A DNA stretch of 64,000 nucleotides from Leptotrichia massiliensis (GCF_900104625.1 NZ_FNVZ01000004.1:248001-312000), one strand, 5' to 3'; counted from the stretch's first letter, positions 25,508-34,919 are shown. Notes: generated by a model from the letters alone, not told the origin. Numbers and translations: made by a program.

Positions 25508-26409
25508 TCATCATCTTCAGTTTCACTTTTTTGATAATTTTCCAAATCGTCAAAAACATTAATTAAACTGTCTGAATCAAGTTCATAATACATATTATCA
25601 TCAAGACTGCTATTTTCATGTTCTGAAACTTCAATTTCTGTATTTTCCTGATTAGTTTCCTCTATCCCATTATTTAAGAAATCTTGAGAACTTTTAATAT
25701 CAGTTTGTATATTTGACTCATGGTCTTTGAAGTCTATGATTTCACTTTTAATGGAATCTGGAATATATATTTTTTCTGTATCTGATGTTTCTTGACTTTC
25801 TTTATTTGATTCTTCTTCTATTTTTTTATCTTCACCTAGTTTGAAAAGGCTATCAAAGAAAACAAAAAAATCATTAATTGCAAAACTTTCCTTTTCGGTC
25901 TTTAACATAAGAATCGTTCCTTCGAGTAAAGCAATTAAAAGTCTTGCTGTTGTTTCAGGAACAATATCATCGTATTTTTTAGGAAAAGCATATTTTAAAG
26001 TTGTTATAAAAAAAGAAAATCTAAGTTCTATTTTTTTATATGATTTTACAAGTTCTTCACGTATGCTATTATTTAAGTCAGATAGCTCCAATGCCAGATT
26101 TCCAAGTGGACTCCCACCATGAAATTTATTATTTACAATGTTTTCAAAATATTTTTCAAAAAAGTAGTGAAATTTATCAATTGATAAATCATCTACATTA
26201 TTATTGAAGAAATTTATCAGATTTTCAGTATGATATTTGATTACAGAACTAAGTAACTCTTCTTTACTCGAAAAAAATTTGTAAAAAATATCATTTGGCA
26301 TGTCGCATGCTTTAAAAATATCCGTTAATTCTGTATTTTTATAGCCTTTATAATAAAAAAGTTTTGCACTTTGTTGGATTATAAAGTTTTTATTATATTC
26401 TTTAGTCAT
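25504..26409 (-). CDS. TetR-family regulator with acidic C-terminal extension
   Basis: This protein has 301 residues. Residues about 8-55 form a TetR helix-turn-helix (IIQQSAKLFYYKGYKNTELTDIFKACDM...FYKFFSSKEELL). The ligand-binding region follows to about residue 195 (LLIALLEGTILMLKTEKESF), the usual end of the family. An unusual extra stretch of about 100 residues is rich in Glu, Asp, Ser and Asn. The gene is divergent from the MalY-type gene with a ~100-base gap, so it may control that gene and itself. No clear operator palindrome was found. Confidence 0.85.
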   Translation of the reverse strand: MTKEYNKNFIIQQSAKLFYYKGYKNTELTDIFKACDMPNDIFYKFFSSKEELLSSVIKYHTENLINFFNNNVDDLSIDKFHYFFEKYFENIVNNKFHGGSPLGNLALELSDLNNSIREELVKSYKKIELRFSFFITTLKYAFPKKYDDIVPETTARLLIALLEGTILMLKTEKESFAINDFFVFFDSLFKLGEDKKIEEESNKESQETSDTEKIYIPDSIKSEIIDFKDHESNIQTDIKSSQDFLNNGIEETNQENTEIEVSEHENSSLDDNMYYELDSDSLINVFDDLENYQKSETEDDE

Positions 26410-26510
26410 TAAATTTACCTCTTTAAAAGTATTTTGAGTATATTTTATAATTTAATTCGAAGATTGTCAACTAAATTAATTAAAAAACATAAATAAAAGG
26501 ATGTGATTCT

Positions 26511-27713
26511 ATGAAATATAATTTTGATGAAATTATCGACAGAAAAAATAATCATTCTGTTAAATACAATGAATTGACTAGATTTGGATTTGAGCATGGA
26601 AAGGAGCCTAAAGACTTTATTCCATTATGGATTGCAGATATGGATTTTAAAACTGCCCAACCAATTATTGATGCTCTTGAAAAAAAAGTTCAACATGGGG
26701 TTTTTGGGTACGTTTATCGACCTGAAGAATATTTTGAATCTTTTATTAACTGGCAAAAGAAAAGATTTGGCTGGGAACCAAAAAAAGAGCTTTTGAGTTT
26801 TAGTATCGGTGTTGTGCCTACTCTTGGAACATTGATAAAATTATTTTCTGAAGAAGGGGAAACTGTTTTGATTCAACCTCCTGTCTATTCAGAATTTTAT
26901 GATATTAATACTGATAACAAAAGAATTGTTTTAGAAAACAAATTCAAAGAAAAAGATGGTACTTTCACTATCGATTTGGAAGACTTGGAAGAAAAATTAA
27001 AACAACAGCCTAAATTATTCATCTTTTGTAATCCACATAACCCTTTGGGACATGTTTGGACTTATGAGGAATTAAAAACAATCGGAGATTTATGTGTAAA
27101 ATATAATGTGCCTATTATTTCTGATGAAATTCACGCTGATTTAACACTTTGGGGTAATAAACACATTCCAATGGCAAGTGTTTCAGAAGAAATCAGACAA
27201 AACACAATAACTTGTACTGCTACTGGGAAAGCCTTTAATTTAGCTGGTTTACAATGTGCGACAATTGTATTCAATAATATTGAAAACAAAACTAAATTTG
27301 ATAGATTTTGGAAAGATTTAGAGGTTCATAGAAACAATCCTTTCAATTTAGTTGCAACTATTGCTGCTTATACAGAAGGGGAAGAATATTTGACTCAGTT
27401 AATCGATTACTTAGAACAAAATATCCTTTTCTTAAATACTTTTATGAAAGAAAATATTCCGTTAATTAAACCAAATGTTCCACAAGCGACTTATTTAGTT
27501 TGGCTAGATTGCCGCGAATTAATGAAAAAATATAATTTTAATCAAGATGAACTAGAAAAATTTATTTATCAAAAAGCAAAAATAGGATTGAATTCGTGTC
27601 GTGCATTTAATCATGGATCGAGCGGATTTATGCGTATTAACACTGCTTGTCCTAGAAGTGTGTTAGAAAGAGCATTAAAACAATTAGAAACTGCTTGTAA
27701 CGAATTAGTCTGA
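26511..27713 (+). CDS. MalY/PatB-type PLP-dependent C-S beta-lyase
   Basis: This 400-residue enzyme cleaves cystathionine, cystine or cysteine to pyruvate, ammonia and a thiol. Typical features are FIPLWIADMDFKTAQPII, the tetrapyrrole-like GVFGYVYRP, PPVYSEFYD, FCNPHNPLGHVW and ISDEIHADLT. The PLP-lysine is in TATGKAFNLAGLQ, and the C-terminal Arg is in FMRINTACPR. AAAGGATGTG precedes ATG. It is next to a divergent TetR-type regulator and convergent with an amino-acid ABC transporter, which suggests sulfur amino-acid use and H2S production. An aminotransferase role is less likely. Confidence 0.88.
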   Translation: MKYNFDEIIDRKNNHSVKYNELTRFGFEHGKEPKDFIPLWIADMDFKTAQPIIDALEKKVQHGVFGYVYRPEEYFESFINWQKKRFGWEPKKELLSFSIGVVPTLGTLIKLFSEEGETVLIQPPVYSEFYDINTDNKRIVLENKFKEKDGTFTIDLEDLEEKLKQQPKLFIFCNPHNPLGHVWTYEELKTIGDLCVKYNVPIISDEIHADLTLWGNKHIPMASVSEEIRQNTITCTATGKAFNLAGLQCATIVFNNIENKTKFDRFWKDLEVHRNNPFNLVATIAAYTEGEEYLTQLIDYLEQNILFLNTFMKENIPLIKPNVPQATYLVWLDCRELMKKYNFNQDELEKFIYQKAKIGLNSCRAFNHGSSGFMRINTACPRSVLERALKQLETACNELV

Positions 27714-27788
27714 TATTAGAGCTAAATGAATCAATTGTTACAAATGTAAAGAGAAAGCTCATGTCTATTTTTTATATGTAAAAAATGA

Positions 27789-27829
27789 AAACCTCCAAAT
27801 ATTCTTATTTAGAGGCTTTTTTTATAATT
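27789..27829. terminator. Terminator between MalY-type and ABC genes
   Basis: AAAACCTC and GAGGCTTTT pair with one unpaired base, followed by a T run. The genes converge here, and A and T tracts on either side would allow use from both strands. Confidence 0.55.
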
Positions 27830-27840
27830 TTTTTTACTTT

Positions 27841-28599
27841 CTATATTGAGTAAATATCTGTTTCACTTTCCGAATATCTTTTAAGAAAATTTTGCAACCG
27901 TTGATTTTTTGAATTAACAAAAATTTCTTCTGGCTTACCTTCTGCTATAATTGTTCCACCATCAATAAATACTATATAATCTGAAACCTCCCTTGCAAAC
28001 TGCATTTCATGGGTAACAATTATCATTGTCATATTTTCTTTTACCATATCCTTTATAACTTTTAGAACTTCTCCAATAAGTTCAGGATCAAGTGCCGAAG
28101 TTGGCTCATCAAGCAAAATTACCTCTGGACTCATTGCAACCGCCCTTGCGATTCCCACTCTTTGCTGCTGCCCTCCAGAAAGCTGATTTGGGTAAAATTC
28201 GGCTTTATCTTTTAACCCCACTTTTTCAAGCATTTTCAATCCGATTTCTGTTGCTTCGTTCCTATTCATTTTTTTTACAATCAAAAGACCTTCAATTACA
28301 TTTTCCAAAGCAGTTTTGTTTTTGAATAAATTATAATTCTGAAAAACCATTGTCGTATTTTTTCTAAGCATGTTTATATCTTTTTTATTTATTTTACTCA
28401 AGTCAAAAGTTTCATTTCCAAAAGTTATTGTTCCCGATGAAGCTGTTTCAAGAAAATTAAGGCTTCGTAAAAATGTCGATTTTCCCGATCCACTTGGTCC
28501 TATGATGCTTATTACCTGCCCTTTTTCTATTTTAAAGTTTATTCCTTTCAAAACTTCATTTTTTCCAAAAGACAATTTTAGATTTTCAACCTTTACCAT
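27841..28599 (-). CDS. Polar amino-acid ABC transporter ATPase (cystine type)
   Basis: This protein of about 252 residues drives import of a polar amino acid. Walker A is GPSGSGKST, the Q-loop is in TTMVFQNYNLFKN, the signature is LSGGQQQR, Walker B is VILLDEPTSALDP, and the switch His is in IIVTHEMQ. The frame is open to GTG 28611, but AGGTGG precedes ATG 28599. It is the last gene of a four-gene operon with the permease and two binding proteins. Cystine is a guess from the neighbouring beta-lyase and the likeness to TcyC. Confidence 0.92.
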   Translation of the reverse strand: MVKVENLKLSFGKNEVLKGINFKIEKGQVISIIGPSGSGKSTFLRSLNFLETASSGTITFGNETFDLSKINKKDINMLRKNTTMVFQNYNLFKNKTALENVIEGLLIVKKMNRNEATEIGLKMLEKVGLKDKAEFYPNQLSGGQQQRVGIARAVAMSPEVILLDEPTSALDPELIGEVLKVIKDMVKENMTMIIVTHEMQFAREVSDYIVFIDGGTIIAEGKPEEIFVNSKNQRLQNFLKRYSESETDIYSI

Positions 28600-28600
28600 T

Positions 28601-29314
28601 CTACAGTCCACCTACTCTCAATTTCTTTTCCACAATTCCCATGACTTTTTCCACAATTATGCAAACAACCCAGTAAATTCCAGCAACAACAATATATGCC
28701 TCAAAAATATCCAACCCCGAAGCCGATATTATTTTTGCTTTTCCCATCATTTCCACAATTGAAACTGTAAAAGCAAGTGAGGAATCCTTTATCAGACTTA
28801 TAAAAGTATTTCCAAAATTAGGAAAAGTTATTATAATCGCCTGTGGAAGTACAATTCTTCTCATTGCCTGCCATTTTGTCATTCCAATAGACAATGCAGC
28901 TTCAACTTGCCCTTTATCCACCGACTGAATTGCCGCCCTGAACGTTTCCGAGAGATACCCTGACACATTTAAAATAAATGCCACATACACAAACACAATC
29001 GCAGGAATATTAGTCACATCTATATTAAATCCATATTTCAGATGTATATAATCCAATATTTTAGGCAATCCATAATAGGCAAGGTAAATCTGAACTAAAA
29101 GAGGTGTCCCTCTTATAAAGGACACATAAATTGTAGCAAGTCTTGTCAGCACAGGAATTTTATTTATTCTCACAAGTGCGATAAAAAAACTAAGTATCAG
29201 CGAAAATATCATCGTAACAATCGCAATATTCAGAGTCATTGGCAATGCTTTCAGTATTTCTGGAATCGCTCTTACCATAAAGCCCCAGTTTAAAAAAGGT
29301 ACATTATTATTCAT
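28601..29314 (-). CDS. Polar amino-acid ABC transporter permease
   Basis: This 237-residue protein has about five membrane spans. The His/Glu/Gln/Arg/Glu/Lys-type domain opens around TLNIAIVTMIFSLILSFFIALV, with FIRGTPLLVQIYLAYYGLP following. The coupling loop that touches the ATPase is EAALSIGMTKWQAMRRIVLPQA. A single permease gene implies a homodimer. The stop falls just before the start of the ATPase gene, so the two are coupled. AGGAG precedes ATG. Confidence 0.92.
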   Translation of the reverse strand: MNNNVPFLNWGFMVRAIPEILKALPMTLNIAIVTMIFSLILSFFIALVRINKIPVLTRLATIYVSFIRGTPLLVQIYLAYYGLPKILDYIHLKYGFNIDVTNIPAIVFVYVAFILNVSGYLSETFRAAIQSVDKGQVEAALSIGMTKWQAMRRIVLPQAIIITFPNFGNTFISLIKDSSLAFTVSIVEMMGKAKIISASGLDIFEAYIVVAGIYWVVCIIVEKVMGIVEKKLRVGGL

Positions 29315-29335
29315 TACTTTTCTCCTGTTTATAAA

Positions 29336-30127
29336 TTATTTCGTATAATCTCCACCAAACCATTTTTCTGATATTTTGGCAAGCGTTCCATCGGCTTTCA
29401 TTTCAGCTAGTGCTTTATTTACTTTATTTTTCAATTCTTCGCTATCTTTTCTAAATGTGAAATATACAGGCGTTTTCGTTACGGGTTCTCCTACGATTTC
29501 TACAAGATTTCCTCTTTGCTTTGTGAAATATCCTACTGTCAATCTGTCATTTAAAGTAGCATCTGCCTTTCCTTGTGCAATTTCTTCAAGTGCAATTGAA
29601 ACATTTCCGTCAAAATAAGCATAATTTATTTCCTTATTTTTGTCAAAATCAGTCAAAGTCTTGTTATAATTGCTTCCTACTCCTGTCATAACCCTTTTAC
29701 CTTTTAAGTCCTCAAGTGTCTTAATATCAGTTCTTCCTTTTTTAACGATAATTTGAGCGGCTGATACTAAATAATCATCAGAGAAATCATATTTTTTCTC
29801 TCTTTCAGGATTTTTAGCAATCTCATTTGCAATAAAGTCAAATTTTTTCGATTCCAGCCCTAAAAACATGCTATCCCAAGGCGTAGGCACAAATTCTATA
29901 TCTAAATTTGCCCTTTTACCAATTTCTTCAACAACTTCCACATCATATCCAGTTAATTTCCCACTTCCATCAGTAAACGTAAATGGTGCATAAACTCCTT
30001 CTGTTCCAACTTTAACTTTTTGTTTTCCTTCACTACTCCCACTTTTACCATTTTCCTGTTTCCCGCCACAACTGATAAGAAATAGTCCTATCAATAAAAT
30101 TCCTGTTATTTTCAAAATATTTTTCAT
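29336..30127 (-). CDS. Family 3 solute-binding lipoprotein (copy A)
   Basis: This 263-residue protein captures the amino acid for the ABC importer. The signal peptide ends in LFLISCG, with the lipidated Cys at residue 20. The SBP family 3 signature GVYAPFTFTDGSGKLTGYDVEVVEEIG lies at about residues 49-75, and PWDSMFLGLESKKFDFIAN follows. The last 15 or so residues (AKISEKWFGGDYTK) are the same as in the next gene. GGAGG precedes the ATG. It is one of a tandem pair of paralogs. Confidence 0.92.
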   Translation of the reverse strand: MKNILKITGILLIGLFLISCGGKQENGKSGSSEGKQKVKVGTEGVYAPFTFTDGSGKLTGYDVEVVEEIGKRANLDIEFVPTPWDSMFLGLESKKFDFIANEIAKNPEREKKYDFSDDYLVSAAQIIVKKGRTDIKTLEDLKGKRVMTGVGSNYNKTLTDFDKNKEINYAYFDGNVSIALEEIAQGKADATLNDRLTVGYFTKQRGNLVEIVGEPVTKTPVYFTFRKDSEELKNKVNKALAEMKADGTLAKISEKWFGGDYTK

Positions 30128-30187
30128 GATTTTCCTCCCAAAATTTTTATATTTTTTATTTATATTATCGTAAAATTAAATTTTCCA

Positions 30188-30970
30188 CTATTTCGTATAA
30201 TCTCCGCCAAACCATTTTTCTGATATTTTAGCAAGCGTTCCGTCAGCCCTCATTTCAGCAAGTGCTTTGTTCACTTCATTTCTTAATTCTTCGCTATCTT
30301 TTCTAAATAGGAAAAATGTCGGAGTTGTACTCAAAGGCTCCCCTACCAGCTGAACTTTATCCCCTTGCTGTTTTTTATAATAACTTACCACAAGTCTGTC
30401 GCTCAATGTTGCATCCGCCTTTCCTTGTGCTATTTCTACCAATGTCAATGTAATTCCGCCGTCAAAATAATTAAGATCTATTTTTTTAGCAGCTGTTTTA
30501 TTATATTCCTCAACAGTTTTTGAATAATTGCTTCCAACTGCTGAAATTACTCTTTTACCTTCCAGATCCTTCAAAGTCTTTATATTATTCTCTCCCTCTT
30601 TTACAATAATCTGAGCAGCTGAAACTAAATATTTATCAGAAAAAATATATTTTTCTTCTCTTTCCTTAGTTTTTTCAATTTCATTGGCAATAATATCATA
30701 TCTTTTTGACTCTAGCCCTAGAAATATGCTATCCCAAGGAACAGTTGTAAATTCAATATCTGCGTTTATTCTTTTTCCGACTTCCTGAATAACCTCAACA
30801 TCATATCCTGTCAATTTCCCGCTGCTTTCATCCTTAAACGAAAATGGTGCATAAACTCCATCTGTCCCTACTTTTATAACCCTTTTTTTCCCAGCATTCG
30901 CTTTATTTCCGCAAGATACCGCTAAAATCAGCACTAATAAGACTCCTAGCAATAATTTAATTTTTTTCAT
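30188..30970 (-). CDS. Family 3 solute-binding lipoprotein (copy B)
   Basis: This 260-residue paralog of the gene just downstream comes first in the operon. The lipobox is ILAVSCG (Cys 20). The ligand-binding signature reads GVYAPFSFKDESSGKLTGYD, then PWDSIFLGLESKRYDIIAN. The two copies share long blocks (for example GKADATL, RLVVSY against RLTVGY, and an identical C-terminus) but differ around VGEPLSTTPTFFLF, so they may bind different ligands or differ in affinity. GGAGG precedes ATG 30970. A structured leader lies upstream. Confidence 0.92.
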   Translation of the reverse strand: MKKIKLLLGVLLVLILAVSCGNKANAGKKRVIKVGTDGVYAPFSFKDESSGKLTGYDVEVIQEVGKRINADIEFTTVPWDSIFLGLESKRYDIIANEIEKTKEREEKYIFSDKYLVSAAQIIVKEGENNIKTLKDLEGKRVISAVGSNYSKTVEEYNKTAAKKIDLNYFDGGITLTLVEIAQGKADATLSDRLVVSYYKKQQGDKVQLVGEPLSTTPTFFLFRKDSEELRNEVNKALAEMRADGTLAKISEKWFGGDYTK

Positions 30971-31002
30971 TCTAAGACCTCCAAAAATAAATATTTTTTA
31001 AA

Positions 31003-31085
31003 GAAAAAAGCCGAATAAGATTATTCAGCTTTCTAGGATGCAATCTCATTTTTTAAATTTATTCACTTTAAAATGAGTTTACATC
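31003..31085 (-). promoter_or_regulatory. Structured leader with terminator-like hairpin
   Basis: On the minus strand there are two hairpins before the binding-protein gene. The first pairs GATGTAAACTCATTTT (31085-31070) with AAAATGAGATTGCATC (31052-31037): 16 positions, one mismatch, one G-T pair. The second pairs AGCTGAATAA (31030-31021) with TTATTCGGCT (31018-31009) and ends in six T. The T tract ends only about 35 bases before the ATG, with no clear promoter in between, so it looks like an attenuator or riboswitch-like switch. No known riboswitch consensus or T-box was recognised. Confidence 0.55.
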
Positions 31086-31220
31086 TAAAATTATTTTTCA
31101 ATTAATTTTAAAATAAACTCTACAAATTCATACACATTATCATATATAATTTTTTGTCTTTTTTCATAATACTTTTCATTTTTATGTCTCACTTTCCTGA
31201 TAACATTTGTACATGAAAGT

Positions 31221-31249
31221 ATTATACTATAAAAAAATTTATTTGTAAA
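31221..31249 (-). promoter_or_regulatory. Promoter of amino-acid ABC operon
   Basis: On the minus strand TTTACA (31249-31244), a 17-base spacer and TATAAT (31226-31221). The predicted leader is about 240 bases. Part of it (31192-31091) is a 33-codon frame starting with GTG, without a convincing ribosome site. A 10-codon frame (ATG TAC AAA TGT..., containing one Cys codon) starts right at the transcription start. Confidence 0.65.
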
Positions 31250-31304
31250 GTTTTATTTTTGTATATACATGTATTTTCTTACAAAAAATAAAATAACTTG
31301 TTAA

Positions 31305-31348
31305 TAAAAAAAAACTTTTGAGAAAAACAAATTCTCAGAAGTCTTTTT
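31305..31348 (-). terminator. Terminator at end of polysaccharide locus
   Basis: On the minus strand ACTTCTGAGAA and TTCTCAAAAGT pair over 11 positions with one mismatch, followed by a T run. The stop codon of the last polysaccharide gene is inside the hairpin. Confidence 0.85.
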
Positions 31349-32192
31349 TTGGGTTGTTATTTATTATTTTAGATATTATACTATTATTCCCCCATAAGGC
31401 AGGAGAATCATAAGAACGGTCTGGAAATACACCGTATTCTAATTTTATTTTTAGGTTATTTTCTTTTAAGAATAATTCGACTTTTTCCTTTAAACTTACA
31501 GGTTTACCAGAACAACAATTTATAATTCCAGTTACTTCAGTTTGTAAAGCTGCTTTTGAAATCATTTCAGCTAATATACTTATATTGATGAAATCATATT
31601 TGTTTTTTCCCGTAGTAAACGGAAAAGTCTTAGCACCCTCTTCTTCTTTTTGTAATATTTTAGAAAAAATAGAATTATTATTTCTATCGTCACCCTGTAT
31701 ATAAAATACTCTAAGCCATTTTATAAACAATTCCTTATCACTATCTTCTAATATTTTCAAAGACTGTCTCAAACTATTTTTTGCTATACCGTAAAATGAA
31801 ATAGGATTAGTTGTAGTATCATTATCAACTTCTCCTTCCCAATATCCAATTTCGTGCATAGTTCCTATAACATTTATATTTTTTATACCAAATTCATGTA
31901 TTTTCTTTAAAAATTTATAATGTAATGAAATATCTTCAAGATGAGTAATAGAATTGTGTACAAATCCATTACGCCACGCTAAATGAATACAAGTCCCTAC
32001 ATTTTGCAAATTAGAAAAAAGATAGTCTGTATTTTCAAATATATTGATTTCTATTTTTTTTACTTTCTCACTTATTATTTTATTTAAAGAAATATCAACA
32101 GCTACTACATCGATATTACTATCTAATAAATAATTTATAACATTTCTTCCTATGTAACCATTAGCACCTGTTACTAAAACCTTTTGTTTCAT
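31335..32192 (-). CDS. NAD-dependent sugar epimerase/dehydratase
   Basis: This 285-residue short-chain dehydrogenase of the extended type acts on a nucleotide sugar. The Rossmann motif is TGANGYIG at residues 7-14, and the catalytic Tyr and Lys are in SFYGIAKNSLRQ. The usual upstream Thr/Ser appears in NVIGTMHEIGYW. The substrate is not predictable. It is the last gene of the polysaccharide locus and is followed by a terminator. Confidence 0.8.
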   Translation of the reverse strand: MKQKVLVTGANGYIGRNVINYLLDSNIDVVAVDISLNKIISEKVKKIEINIFENTDYLFSNLQNVGTCIHLAWRNGFVHNSITHLEDISLHYKFLKKIHEFGIKNINVIGTMHEIGYWEGEVDNDTTTNPISFYGIAKNSLRQSLKILEDSDKELFIKWLRVFYIQGDDRNNNSIFSKILQKEEEGAKTFPFTTGKNKYDFINISILAEMISKAALQTEVTGIINCCSGKPVSLKEKVELFLKENNLKIKLEYGVFPDRSYDSPALWGNNSIISKIINNNPKKDF

Positions 32193-32225
32193 TTATTCTC
32201 CTAATTGAATATTTACCAAACTAGA

Positions 32226-33065
32226 TTATTTTTTATATTTTTTCATGCATTCTTTATTTCTTGTTTTTCTTTCCTTATCAAAAAACCAGCCCCATTTATT
32301 AAAATAATTTATAGCTGAATTTATATGTGCCATCATCATTTTTCGTGTTTTATAAGATGCTTTTCCATGTTCATGAACTATTGTTACTTCAGGATAAAAT
32401 ATAACTTTATATTTTTGACCAATTCTTCTGCATAAATCATAGTCTTCCATATACATAAAATATCTAGTATCAAACATTCCAACAGTTTTCAAAACATCTG
32501 TTCTTATGAACATAAAACATCCAGATAAAATTGGAACTTCCATTATTGTATTATAATCACACCATCTCATTTCATAATCATAATCCATTTTATCTACAAC
32601 CGATTTTATTGGACAAAATCTTCTAAATATTAAATTTAAAGGTGTGGGTAATAGTCTGCAAGATTTGTTTACCTCTCCATTAGATTCATATATTTTAGGC
32701 CCTATCTGCCCAATATCAGAATTTTTTCTCATATAATCAACTATTTTCTCAATTGTATTTTCTTCAAAAATTATATCAGCATTTAATATTAAATGAAATT
32801 CTGCTTTTTCTTTGCAATTTTTACCCATTAATTTTTCTAATATAACATTATGTCCTGATCCAAATCCATTATTTGAATTATTAAAAATATATTCGATTCG
32901 ATCATCTGAAAGTTTGTTTATAAAATTTCTCAAACTATCCTCTTCAGAATTATCTGAAATCCATAATTTAAATTTCAATTTTGTTTTTTGAAAACAACTT
33001 ATGATTTGAGCTAATTCTTTTTGATCAGTATTATAAGTAACTATACAAGCTGTAAAGTCATACAT
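32226..33065 (-). CDS. GT2 glycosyltransferase (rhamnosyltransferase-like)
   Basis: This 279-residue GT-A enzyme adds a sugar to the growing glycan on the cytoplasmic face. It opens FTACIVTYN, has the metal-binding acidic site in LILNADIIF, and the acceptor-side motif YMEDYDLCRRIGQKY common in WbbL/RfbF-like rhamnosyltransferases. With GDP-D-rhamnose genes nearby a rhamnosyl donor is plausible, though not proven. It belongs to the locus between an acyltransferase and an epimerase gene. Confidence 0.85.
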   Translation of the reverse strand: MYDFTACIVTYNTDQKELAQIISCFQKTKLKFKLWISDNSEEDSLRNFINKLSDDRIEYIFNNSNNGFGSGHNVILEKLMGKNCKEKAEFHLILNADIIFEENTIEKIVDYMRKNSDIGQIGPKIYESNGEVNKSCRLLPTPLNLIFRRFCPIKSVVDKMDYDYEMRWCDYNTIMEVPILSGCFMFIRTDVLKTVGMFDTRYFMYMEDYDLCRRIGQKYKVIFYPEVTIVHEHGKASYKTRKMMMAHINSAINYFNKWGWFFDKERKTRNKECMKKYKK

Positions 33066-33146
33066 ACGAAATCCTCCACTTTTTTTACTTAGTAAGATTA
33101 TAACATCTTAAGTTTAATCAAACAAGTCAAATATTTTAAAAAAATT

Positions 33147-33752
33147 TTATATTTTTTCCCATTTTTTTGTTTCAAAATTATATTTTTTTATTACTTTTGC
33201 AGGATTTCCAACAGCAATACAATTTTCTGGGATATTTTTAGAAACAACAGAATTTGCACCAATTATAGAATTTTTTCCAATAGTTACTCCCGATAAAACT
33301 GCAACATTTTCTCCCAACCAAGCATTTTGACAAATTTTTACTGGTTTTGTAAAAATTTTTCTCTCTTTTACAATTTCATCAGGACATGAATGTTCAGGGT
33401 TCTTTAACGAAGAATAATTTCCATGATTCAAATCAGAAACATAAACTTTACTAGCAATTAATACGTTATCTTCTATAATAACTGACTCTGCACAAGATAA
33501 GTGAACATAGTCATTAATTTGAACATTATTTCCAATAATTAATTGAGGATTTTTTCCATCTGAAATTCTATTATTAAAATTATAAGCCTCTATTCGACAT
33601 CCAACACCAGTAGTAAAATTTTTTCCATATTTTATATACTTTTTTCCCCTTATATCGAATGGGAAACGAATTAGTCTAGCTTTTGGAAAAAATATTTTTG
33701 TTTTAATCAAATTAATTCCCAATTTCCACAACTCATAAAATGATTTTTCCAT
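33147..33752 (-). CDS. Left-handed beta-helix O-acyltransferase
   Basis: This 201-residue protein has hexapeptide repeats (IGNNVQINDYVHLSCAESVIIEDNVLIASKVYVSD, and later WLGENVAVLSGVTIGKNSIIGANSVVSKNIPENCIAVG). It resembles the maltose/galactoside acetyltransferase group (WcaF, LacA type). The His loop is DLNHGNY. It probably acetylates a sugar of the polysaccharide before or after assembly. The gene sits between two glycosyltransferase genes of the locus. Confidence 0.83.
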   Translation of the reverse strand: MEKSFYELWKLGINLIKTKIFFPKARLIRFPFDIRGKKYIKYGKNFTTGVGCRIEAYNFNNRISDGKNPQLIIGNNVQINDYVHLSCAESVIIEDNVLIASKVYVSDLNHGNYSSLKNPEHSCPDEIVKERKIFTKPVKICQNAWLGENVAVLSGVTIGKNSIIGANSVVSKNIPENCIAVGNPAKVIKKYNFETKKWEKI

Positions 33753-33777
33753 GTTTTACCTTTCTATATTTATTTGA

Positions 33778-34893
33778 TTACATTTTTTCATAAACTTTTT
33801 CGAGAACTTCTACAGAATTTTTCCACTGATATTTTTTAGCCTGTTCATATCCTTTTAGTATCATTTCTTCTCTATAATTACTGTCATTCCGTATTTTTTT
33901 ATATGCTTCAAAAATTTCATCTTCACTTAAAGGATCAACTAAAATTGCGGCATCTCCTGCAACTTCAGGTAAAGACGACACATTGGAAGTGACCACAGGC
34001 ACTCCTGCCGCCATAGCTTCCAGAACTGGCATTCCAAACCCTTCATACAATGAAGGGAATGCAAAAAACTGTGCAAGTTTATAAATAGGTATTTTATCCT
34101 CTTCATCAATATATCCTGTAATTATAATATCTGTCCCCATTGACTCTATTAATTTCATAATATTCTCATATTTCCATCCTTTGTTTCCTACAATTACAAG
34201 TTTTAAATCATCTTTAACTTCTTTTTTATAGTTTTTAAAAGCTTTGACAATTCTTTCGATATTTTTTCGTGGTTCTATTGTTCCTAAATATAAAATGTAA
34301 TTTTGAGGTAAATCGTATTTTTTTCTGACATTTTCAAGTTCTATATCAGTATAATTATATGAATATTTCTGTAAGTCAATCCCTGGTGTTACAATCTGTA
34401 TTTTTTTCTCATCTACATTAAAGTGTTTAATAATGTCCGATTTTGCACTTTCTGAAATAGTTATAATCAAATCTGATCTCTCAGCAGCATATTTATATTC
34501 ACTAATAGCTTTCATATCACCCATAGTTTCTGGAGCTGAAAAAAATACAGTATCATAAATTGTAATTATTACCTTACCTTTTATATTTTTTGGAATAGTA
34601 AAATTAAAAAAATGATATATATCTGACTTTGTTCCCAACAAAAAATTATGACTTATTTTTAACTTTTGAGTTAAAATATCATAAACTTTGTATGGAATAA
34701 ATTTATTTTGTTTTATTTTAACATCATAATTTATTTGCTCTTTTACATTATGTCTATTCATAAAATTTATAAATTCAGCTGTATAGTCATTTTTATTATT
34801 TTGAACCAATCCTTTTACAATGTTAAAAATATACCATCCTACTCCTGTTTTTTTCCCGACAGCCCATTGTAATTCTAACGATATTTTTTTCAT
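33778..34893 (-). CDS. GT4 glycosyltransferase
   Basis: This GT-B fold enzyme has about 371 residues. The C-terminal half carries [18 protein letters not shown], then the donor-site [43 protein letters not shown], with the E-x7-E pair. This form is common in mannosyl- and rhamnosyltransferases (WbdA/WbpY-like). The frame is open to 34926, but ATG 34893 fits the family start (KKISLELQW) and avoids overlap with the preceding gene. Confidence 0.88.
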   Translation of the reverse strand: MKKISLELQWAVGKKTGVGWYIFNIVKGLVQNNKNDYTAEFINFMNRHNVKEQINYDVKIKQNKFIPYKVYDILTQKLKISHNFLLGTKSDIYHFFNFTIPKNIKGKVIITIYDTVFFSAPETMGDMKAISEYKYAAERSDLIITISESAKSDIIKHFNVDEKKIQIVTPGIDLQKYSYNYTDIELENVRKKYDLPQNYILYLGTIEPRKNIERIVKAFKNYKKEVKDDLKLVIVGNKGWKYENIMKLIESMGTDIIITGYIDEEDKIPIYKLAQFFAFPSLYEGFGMPVLEAMAAGVPVVTSNVSSLPEVAGDAAILVDPLSEDEIFEAYKKIRNDSNYREEMILKGYEQAKKYQWKNSVEVLEKVYEKM

Positions 34894-34919
34894 TTTATTC
34901 CCAACTTTCTTTTTAAATT

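Noticed and set aside
31091-31192. 33-codon frame in the ABC operon leader as a real gene
   Set aside because: GTG start with an ill-spaced ribosome site; it reads like protein but could be chance. Mentioned within the leader only.
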